DNA from: Glebionis coronaria
Taxonomy: Eukaryota; Streptophyta; Magnoliopsida; Asterales; Asteraceae
Assembly (NCBI GenBank): GCA_025667525.1
Contig: CM046878.1
Location: forward strand, 95,619,237-95,683,236
Direction: 5' to 3'
DNA: 64,000 bases
The notes under the pieces were generated by a model. That model was given only the letters and a program-made list of their open reading frames with translations, did not search any database and had not been told where the DNA came from. Positions 55,683 to 64,000 of the stretch are shown in pieces. Position 1 is the stretch's first letter; every line of letters starts with the position of its first letter. Made by a program: the position numbers and the translations under genes.

Positions 55683-58258
55683 CTATCTACCACTATCCAC
55701 AGATTCAACATTATGCACAATAGAATCATTATTATCACTATTATTTACACATACGGAAACAATATCATGCGACATCACTTGCTTCAGAAGCTGATCATTT
55801 TGACGGGAAATTCGTTCTATTTCAATTAAACCATTTTCATAAGCATCATCCATTTCATTGAAAACACGTCTAACTTCATCTATTTCCAAAAGAAAATCTG
55901 ATCAATATTGCTCAAACAATCTTTAATATTGTTTACAAACGGAACAATTTCATCTCGAAACTCAGCTCTAGTATGCTCAAAATTCCATTCACCTTCCGTT
56001 ATGGCCGAAGCCGTCATACGTTCCTTAACCTTGTCAAAATCGGCAAAGTGTTGGTGCACCGCATTTAAGTTATCGGACACCTTACATACCGGTGAAATTA
56101 ACTTAGTTAAATCGTTTTTTACAAGTGTAGGAGACGTACTAGGAAGGTTTTAATTTGATAAACTTTAGGGCACAAAAGCTGATAATTGAGATAATTCCTT
56201 TTGTAATTGAATATGGGTCTTTTTATCAAATTGATCTTTATTATGCTGAACATAATCAAGCTTATAAAATGTTGAAATCATTTTAGATCGAGTTTCTTCC
56301 GCAAGTGACATTGTCTCTTCATCATCACGAACATAAGGTGCTTCTTTCGATTTGCCAATTAGGGTCACGTCATAAAGACAAGGAATATATTCTTGAGCTT
56401 GTTTTGCATAACCGAGATTAGGTGGTAAATCTTGAAGTCGCTTAAGTTCTAGTTCTTTAAATGATTTAGTTAAAAGATGAATCTTTTCTGTGGAAGCGTA
56501 TTGTTTTAAAAGCTGTTGTTCCTTGAATTTAAGAAGTTTGGTAGCATTAATTTTCGATTCAAACTTATTAGACTCGAGAGTTTCAAAATCCTTTTTAAGT
56601 TTTTGAAAATCATTTACAACCGACTCTTTTTCTTTTGATTTATTGGAAAGATTAGCTCTTAATGATTCTATTTCTTTTAAGTGTTCTATCTTTTTAAAAG
56701 GAAATTGGTCAAATTCAGAACAAGTTATTTTCTCTGCTTGAGGAACCATTTCAAAAGCTTTGACCTTTTCCTTATACAACGCAAGCTCAGCGGTTAGATT
56801 GGTATTTGTATCTACGGTGTGTCAGACAGCCGCATTCATGTTATCAATAATATGTTTAGGCACCATTACCAAATCATGTTGAGCATAATATTCCATACCT
56901 GTCGTAGCATTTGTTGAGGTTCACTCAAATTTGTAGAATTGGATACCACATCATTTCAGTTACTAATTCCCGAATGTTGTTCGAGGTTGTCATTGTCATG
57001 CCCAACTTGATGTGGTTTATCATTAACAATATTGGTTGTGGTTGGTACCTCACTGACGACATCAGAACCGTAGTGAGAGAGATTAGAAACGAGAGCATCT
57101 TGGGCTGAGTGAATGTCATCACAATCCGAATCATATGCATCAAGATCATCTAACTGATATGTTGCATTAGAATTAGAGACGACTGTAATGCCTTCATTAT
57201 CTGTTGCCCCTGGGTCTGCAAGAAATGCTAATTCCTCTGAGTACAAAATCTTTCCCTTAGATTGAGCATCAACCAAATATATCTTCTCACAAAACCATGT
57301 TGCATCCCTTCTCCTTTTCAGCTGAGTGCATTGCCTAGCCATATGACCTTGTCCTCGACAATTGTAGCAAGTCCCAACCTTTAGAGAACCAATAGTGCTT
57401 CCATTTCCATTAGCTTGAGAATTAACAGCTTGAGCGTTCACGGTCCCTGTAGTGGGTCCATATGAATTTTGCCTTCCCTAAATGGATTGCACTGTCACTT
57501 GACCGTCTTGAATAGTGGCTTGTTGTCGAGGATTTGACAAAGTGCGGAGCTGATTGTTCATTGCTGGAAATCCTCTAGTTGCAACAAGTTTTGACAAGTA
57601 GGCAATGAGGTGGTTTAAAACATCTGTAGGCGTATCATTTGGAATAAAGACCGATCCTTGAATTGGTGGAAGTTCATTGGAATAAAAGGCTTGTGCTGGT
57701 GGTGCTTCAATTGGAAAATATTCTTGTTGGGGAGTATAGCCCATTGGAAAAGTGATAGCTTGTTATGGTGATGCCTGATGTGTTGGTTGTTGTGGAAAAG
57801 GCTGTTGAAGAACACTTTGTTGAAATGCTTGTTGTGGCATCATTAGTGGTTGATAAGATGGTTTTTGTGGTTGCTGATAGGTGTGTTGTGGTTGCTGCTG
57901 CAAGTATGATGGTTGTTGATAAGTGTAAGCCATGTTTTGTTGGGGAGTCATTTGTTGAGAAGCATACATGGCAAGTGGATCAGGAACTTGTAGGGTTGAC
58001 AACCGAGCCTCGATCACGTGGCATTCGTGTTGTTGAATAAAAGCTTGAAGTTGATCCACGTTGGTTAAATGAAAATCCTTAGCCAATTTAACAACTATCA
58101 CGTACTTGCTCCATTCCGAAGGGAGAGTGTTCAAATACTTGGTGTTTAACTAAAACTTCGGAATTTCCATGCCATAGATGTTAAGCTCATTCGTCAATAG
58201 AGTGAATCTCAAATAATGATCGTTGAGAGTCTCTGATACTAGCATTTTGTATGGGGTT
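55683..58258 (-). pseudogene. Copia Y gag with long coiled-coil extension
   Basis: Read on the minus strand: a capsid part with NTLPSEWSKYVIVVKLAKDF near 58130, a Gln/Pro-rich segment, a CCHC knuckle CYNCRGQGHMARQC near 57350, then a long charged, coiled-coil region (ELAMYKEKVKAFEMV ... ELSQLSAFVP near 56165, and ITEGEWNFEHTRAEFRDE near 55950). Gag proteins with such extensions characterise SIRE-like Copia elements of Asteraceae. Stops near 58149, 57762, 57478, 56953 and 56164 break the frame. The N-terminus is lost where the Athila-like LTR begins at 58267. Confidence 0.8.
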
Positions 58259-58266
58259 CAGAATTA

Positions 58267-59966
58267 GTTCTCGGTATCCTCTCGAATTGATCACGGTTCT
58301 AAGTGGAATGATTTGTTCTTGGTTAATAAAAAGGTGTTGGTTTGTTCATCTAATTTAAACTAATAACAAATAAGTAAGTGTCGAAGAGTAAATTAAAAGC
58401 TTTAAAATATTAAACCAACTAACAAGTTAAAAGTAGATGATTGAAAACCTAAAGAAAAGATAAGAAGAAATACTTGAACTATTAATAAAACTAACACTTG
58501 AAAACTTTGTAAGAACAATAATTTAAACAATCGGAAAAACAAACAATTACTACCAAATCAGAATATCTAAAGTGCATTAATCGGAATACCACAAAATTAC
58601 CACAATCGGAATAACCAAAGATCCACCCGTCGGAATATAGACGATTACAACTAATCGGAATATATTCCGATCACCTTGATCGGAATGTGAGCAAGTGTCA
58701 CCTTGTCGGAATGCTATGATCGGAAAGGGTCAATCGGAATAACTAAAAATCCCCAATCGGAATAATTGGAAAAATGCACTAATCGGAATCTTAGCAAACA
58801 TGTAAAAATCGGAATGTTTGAAATAGGCCACGATCGGAAGACCTATAAACCCTTTTCCGATCGAGTGATCGGAATAAGGGGGGGTCTAATCGGAATAAAC
58901 AAATCGGAAAAGGGTTTAACCCTTTCCGATACCTTCTTGATCCAAGACTTAGGCTAGGTTAATAAGCTACTGGAATAAGCTAATCCCCAAAACAAGCACG
59001 AATCTAAAATGAGTCGGATCAAATAAGCTCAAATAACACCCTATCTAAACTCCTAATAAACAACTTTTTAATCAAATGATAAAAAGATGAACTTTTTAAG
59101 AAAACTTTTAAAAAGGTAAATAAGCTAAACAACTAAATAAGCCAACAAGCACAAAGGTCTTAAAGCTTATTCAAATGAGAACTTAAATAAACATAAAAAG
59201 ATTAACTTTTTAAGCACGAAAACATAGATGAACAACACGGATCATAAGTAATTCGTACCAAAATCAATCTAAAAATCAAAGAAAGGTAGAAAGAGATTAA
59301 AGATTAAAAGCTTGAATTTAAACTTGATTAATGAAATCAACAATACATAAAGATTTGATCTTGAAAGATTAAAAGAAAAGATGAAATTTAGTGAGAGAAA
59401 GTTGAGAACTTTCTCTCTCTAAAACTAGAGAGAAAAATGAAAAGTGAAAACTAACTACAAAACTAAAAACTAGCTCTAAATTTGTGAAGTGAAGTCCTAT
59501 TTATAGGCGTCTCTTGTGGGCTTTGTGAATGGGCTTTGTTTTGGGCTTCTTTTCTTCTTTCTTCTTTAGTCTTTACGTTTCTTTTAAATAAACGTTTCCG
59601 ACTTTGGATTTTGAGAAGTGTCGGTGAATAATTCCAACTCTTCTTATAATCTTTTGTTTAATAGACTCGAGTTCTTCGACATATATGAATCTTCCATCGT
59701 TGGCCCTTTTCTTCGATAAATCTTCAAATAGGCACAATGACTTCAAATCTTTTGTATCTCTTGGACAATAGACTTCGACTTGAGTCTTTTTCTTCGATAA
59801 AACTCGTGCAATCCCATGTTTTCTTCAATATTCACCCGGTTGACTCTGAAAACACAATAAACACAAAAACCACGCATAATTCCAAACAAATGATATTAAA
59901 TACGTGTTTTGGTCTTGTTTTAGCCAGAAATAAGTGGTAAAAGGATGGGTGTTTTCACACCTATCA
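58267..59966 (-). repeat. Athila-like LTR, minus-strand copy of the one at 18974
   Basis: On the minus strand it starts TGATAGGTGTGAAAACACCC at 59966, right after AGTGTAGGGGATT, and runs to GATACCGAGAAC at 58267, where it abuts Copia gag. It is 1700 bp, against 1709 for the matching part of the + copy. The ATTCCGAT motif cluster lies at 58560-58930. The C run of 21 in the + copy is only 7 here. Confidence 0.8.
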
Positions 59967-60410
59967 AATCCCCTACACTTAACCATTGCCATGCCCTCAT
60001 GCAATGCTTAGTGATAAAGCAAATTTACACTTTTCTCATAATCAATCAACTTTGGCCTTACTAACACACTAATAAACAAAAATTAAAGTACTAAGAGAAA
60101 TTAAAACTTTAAAGTAAACAAAAGGATAGAAAATAGCTACGTGGAAATAACTTGCAAAGAGATCTAAGACTTACATTAGGGCTTCGTTGCTGCGACGATT
60201 CATCACCCTCAAGTTTTACGTTCCCTAAACTAAGCTTAAAAACGAGATCATTGTTATTATAAGTTAGCAAATCAAACACTTGCACACGGTTTTAATCATT
60301 AAGCAAATCAAACATTAGTCACTCGGTTTTAATCATTAAGGTCATTAAGTATGTGAAAGTACTTTATAGGTGACCCGAACATGTATCTAGGGTGGTTTTG
60401 CCCATTTTGT
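59967..60410 (-). other. 3' untranslated end of the minus-strand Athila-like element
   Basis: Read on the minus strand it matches about 18700-18973, including TAACAATGATCTCGTTTTTAAGC and the GCATTGCATGAGG segment before the polypurine tract. Homology fades beyond about 60300; the rest of the element is missing or too diverged to recognise. Confidence 0.55.
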
Positions 60411-63400
60411 AAATGAATCTTTGGAGTAGGTATGAAAAAATACGATTAGTATTTTTCTTCATTAAATTACAGAAACAAAAGTGTGTTTGGTGTTCTAAAA
60501 GTGGTTATTTGTTAGACTTTAGAAGTCAATTAAGTCTCTTTTTTATGCATTTTGTAATAGCTATGTGGTACTCTTATCAATTATGCAGGTTCATTAAGAG
60601 TTGGGGCGGATCTTCTATTTCCATATAAGGTGTGTATTTCCAGGAGTTAAGTAGCCACATGTAAACCTGCAGGCCACACTCTCGAAAAATGAGGCTGCAA
60701 AAAGTTGTTCCATCATTTTAAGTTTTTTTTTAAGTGTGATTTTTTTAAGTGTGTTAGCATGTATATGACCAATGTAGTCTCTTTATTACAGAAATGGGAT
60801 GTATCATTTGAGAATGCATGGAAGCTATTGATGGATTAAGATGTGTGCCAATTTACCTAGGTAATTCAATTACTTTCCTTTATGGTTTTTTATATCAAAC
60901 ATGGTATACATAATGCTAACATCATTCCATCAAGAATATTGTTCCAAAGATAAAGATCTGTTTGGCAACTTTTCATGTATGTAACATAACTTAAAATAGA
61001 TCAGACATTTCAATGCTGATTTAGTAAACAGTTTATTACAGACAGTTTATAAGCCCACCTTTTTTGGCAACTTACTCTATTACACACTGCACAAAGAAAA
61101 TGATTACATTGTGTTTATAGTTTCGAGCCCATATCGGGACGTTCTCCAAGGTCCCAACCTTTGGTTGCAAGTGTTCAATGCACACAGCAGCTCGGTGGAC
61201 TTCCACACCACCTTCAATGCCATACAAATTAACGATAACACATAGTAAGCAAAAAAAATTCCAAGATAGAAACATATACAGTTAGGACTGAACACACGAT
61301 CTCCTCCTTAAATTCCTTTAGTGCAAGCATTTTAGAATCATCGGGAATTAGTGTTAATGAGCTGCTCGAGAGATAAAACTTGTCCAAAAGATACATAACA
61401 ATATTTAATCAGGACAATAATACTTTAGATAATGGACACACCTTACGGTTCGTGCTTGCTTACTGTTGTATTATTTTGCAGAAGACTGGGTACATCCGAT
61501 GACATATGCGAGGTATTCACTTGTTTATGACTTTAAGCGTAATGTGAAACTTTAGAAATAAGAATGCACAAACAATTTACCAATTAAATATTTGTTGTTT
61601 GTAGGCTCTATGGTGTCAATTTCTTTCAGCTCAAAGGGGGTATCTCACAAAACCATCATGCTTGACAGAAGTTTTTCACACTATCGTTGCACCACTGAAT
61701 TCAAGCGTAAGAGCACCATACTTAATAACTTGGTATTCATCCTTTCTTGGCTGGATGAAAAAATATTATACTTAATAAACTTCCCCTCTTTCAATTTGAT
61801 AAAATTATGGGCTATAATGGCCCTTTCACTGCAATGCATCGTGAAGACCTCGTAAATATTTGAATCAAAATATGTATTCAAGATAAGTAGTTGTTTACCT
61901 TCGCAACATAGATGATAAAATAGGTACTCAAATAACGCCATGTAACATCATTAACATCCCATGTGCGGCAATCATTACAACAATCATGTCGGTAACACCC
62001 ACCTTAAGATTGTCCAAGATTATATCAGTTATGGGGTGCGCAAGTTTGTTGGTCATCTTATCCAATGACTTCATCTTATCCAACGTTTTCTTTAACATGT
62101 TAGTTTTCTTTTAGCATCGAATCTGGGCTTCGCAACTTTGCGGACATGTTTAGTTTTATTTCGATTATGGATCAATCTCATCCAGTCCGTATGGAATTTA
62201 TAATACTCACTCTAGCAACAACATTTGGATAATTTAATTTAGTTGTAACTTCAGCAACCCTTGACATGCATATGGACTGTTGATATGCAGTGGGATAAAT
62301 GTCATTGAATCTTGACATTGAATACGTTGTGATGAATAATGAGATCGTGTCTTCATATTGTATCAGGGTATCATTATGACTGCCCATTAAATAATAGGAC
62401 TGAATCTTTAGATATAATAGATTAGACGAGCATTTTTTCACAAAACAAGATTTTATTAGTTTAATCTAAAGTTTCAAGATTGGGATCTTACTAATTATTA
62501 CTTTTTTTTATAAAATCGAGATTATAAAGTTGGATCACGATCGAAAGATTCTATTATAATGTTATTTTTTTAGTATTCTTTGTAATATCATACAAATATA
62601 CAAATTATTATATATCATAAACACAAATTTATATGAATGTCTCATAGAAATGTTGTCCTAAATTATGATCATAAAATATTTAAAAAGATTAACATACTGT
62701 TTTTTAAGTTATACGAAAAAAAACCTATAAATTTGTAGTTTTATAATTTGTGGTTTGAAAAAAGTAAGATCGGATCGTAAAGATCTTAATATCATATGAT
62801 TAAAATCGAGATCTTATAATATCTTAAGCATGCAAAGATTTTATACAAGATATTAATCGTTTTTTTATAATATCGTAAAATCATAAGATCCCAATATATA
62901 GGATCAAGATCTTGACACCATGGGTTAAACAGTTATATTCGAGATATTTTGATTATTCATTTCATCTGCTATAAACTAACACCCTAATAAAAATAAAAGT
63001 TGTAATATGATATCTTACATAGTTGAGGTTGTCGACAATGGCGGATCTAGATTTTGGAGTAGGATATACATGATTCACCGGAGAGTTATTATTTAAATTT
63101 TTGGTTTTTCGGGTCGAGTTTTTCAGGACGGGTTTTTGGAGATTTGGTTTAGACGCGATTGTCCTGTTTAATGATTCGAAGTTATCAAATCTGATTTGAT
63201 TTTATCGACTTTGGTTATGCGAGATAGAAAAAGTTAATCATGTTCGAGTATATTATCTAAAAAAATTATCAACAACTACAAATATCTAAAATTATAAATA
63301 AAGCTAACTTTATCGGATTGTGTAATAAGATACTAAGTCAGTCATAATTCGATGCACCAAAATCTAAAAAATAACAAACATCTACTTTGTAATCGTTAGT

Positions 63401-64000
63401 TAAGCTTTGGTTTGATTTAATAAATATAATAAATATATTTAATAAATAAATTAACCTTTTACATTATGTGTGCAATCCCGTGATCCCGAGTTCGATCCTA
63501 TCTCACGACTATTAATTTTAAGTCCATAAACATTCAATTTGTGGTCAAAGTCGGCCAAGTGTGTGTTATTCCAATGTGTAGCATCATAGTTGGTTAGTAT
63601 TATATGTCATACAGCTTAGTTTGTCTCTTTAATGTCCATGGATCCTTATAGCTTTAAAACAGTCGGCTAACCGAACAACCTTATATATCGGTTGGCCCTT
63701 TACTGTTGGGGCTAGCGGATCGATAACAAATCTGCTATACACGTGTTGTGATCGCGAATTTGCTAAAACCATCAGAAACTTCCTTGCTGATTTATTTAGT
63801 ACTCCTTCTCTGCCGTATTTAAAGCAAATTGCAGAAATGGTGTTTGTAGTTTGTTGAAAGTAAATGGAATGCTTACAACACATGAGTCTCTGATTGGCTG
63901 TAATTATGAAATTTGTAGCCGGTCCGAGGTAAAATGGTAGACTTTCACCATTGGCATGGTAATTTGACACATTTGCTGTCATGGCACATGTTTCCCTTAT
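60411..64000. other. AT-rich right end without a confident gene
   Basis: No transposon protein of normal length is visible. Minus-strand exon-like pieces with good GT donors occur: one near 61130-61215 (a VEVHRAAVCIEHLQPK frame), one near 61681-61940 (RAIIAHNFIKLKEGKFIKY, faintly like the OB-fold of plant RPA1/DUF223 proteins), one near 62010-62110 (MKSLDKMTNKLAHPITD before GTGGGT) and one near 62210-62400 (DIYPTAYQQSICMSRVAEVTTK before GTGAGT). They may be remains of one captured or decayed gene. A GATC-rich element with inverted ends lies at about 62475-62905. Confidence 0.35.

Noticed and set aside
63035..63110. hAT-like end CAATGGCGGATCTAGA
   Set aside because: The start resembles a common plant hAT-derived repeat, but no second end or 8-bp duplication was found nearby.
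63475..63515. tRNA-like or SINE internal promoter (GAGTTCGATCC near 63490)
   Set aside because: A B-box-like match alone; no A box, cloverleaf or poly-A tail could be found.
63629..63982. 117-codon minus-strand frame at the right edge
   Set aside because: No family recognised; it contains a TATA-like ATATATAAGG inside the frame and no conserved blocks. It could be promoter sequence or a partial exon of a gene beyond the edge, but evidence is too thin to call.
1..64000. CRISPR arrays, bacterial operons, phage genes, rRNA or tRNA genes
   Set aside because: Repeat patterns here are LTRs, tandem motifs and palindromes, not regular repeat-spacer arrays; gene content and splice sites are plant-like.

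Overview
The window is plant nuclear DNA made almost entirely of nested LTR retrotransposons. The evidence is plant-type Ty3/Gypsy (Tekay, Tat, Athila) and Ty1/Copia proteins, long AT-rich LTRs, initiator-Met and Athila/Tat-type primer sites, GT-AG introns and a hAT-type miniature element. Several proteins (the 1023-residue accessory ORF at the left edge, the coiled-coil Copia gag, the FDPG-type Athila tail) resemble repeats I associate with Asteraceae, especially the Anthemideae (Tanacetum/Artemisia relatives). That placement is inference. I see no confident host gene, rRNA, tRNA or CRISPR array.

Left part (1-20.7 kb). The 3' end of a Copia-like element with a large intact accessory ORF and a 526-bp LTR (to 3836) sits inside the integrase region of a Tekay chromovirus. 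That Tekay copy shares its 3' LTR (5385-8321) with the 5' LTR of a second Tekay copy (8322-13741), which has its own 3' LTR (13742-16679). This is an LTR-internal-LTR-internal-LTR array, with the left end outside the window. The second copy's gag carries three GT-AG introns, and its gag-pol is broken by stops and a local triplication. The array interrupts the 3' end of an Athila-like element on the + strand (16680 to about 20725), whose LTR carries many ATTCCGAT motifs.

Middle part (20.7-29.7 kb). An Athila element on the - strand (truncated gag, leader, primer site, 3.5-kb 5' LTR to 25657) adjoins a Tekay-related LTR remnant (to 26357). A stretch of unknown origin follows, with a cluster of AATCACATGTGATT palindromes and possible gene scraps. 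A third Athila-like LTR end lies at about 28.4-29.7 kb.

Right part (29.7-60.4 kb). A SIRE-like Copia element on the - strand, called Y here, runs from its 3' LTR at 29738 to its gag at about 58258. It holds four later insertions: a 4420-bp solo Athila LTR with duplication GCTCC (31835-36254); a second Copia copy, X, placed eight codons before the end of Y's pol (37377-52776, duplication AGTTC); inside X a complete Tat-lineage Gypsy element (38894-49822, duplication GGAGG) whose 583-bp LTRs differ at only three positions; and a 480-bp hAT-type MITE (53773-54252, duplication CTCGTTTC) in Y's reverse transcriptase. The Tat element has a broken sense gag-pol, but its antisense multi-exon gene, with its own TATA box, looks open. 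Y's gag ends against a minus-strand copy of the Athila-like LTR seen at 18974, so that family forms an inverted pair about 40 kb apart. The last 3.6 kb (60411-64000) is AT-rich, with only weak exon-like and MITE-like traces.

The components work as separate parasites. Each gag-pol would package and copy its own RNA, and none looks fully autonomous here. The observations most worth a second look are the intron-bearing Tekay gag, the 21-bp repeat shared by the accessory ORF and its LTR, the intact antisense gene in a broken Tat element, the ATTCCGAT-rich LTR family and the AATCACATGTGATT cluster.
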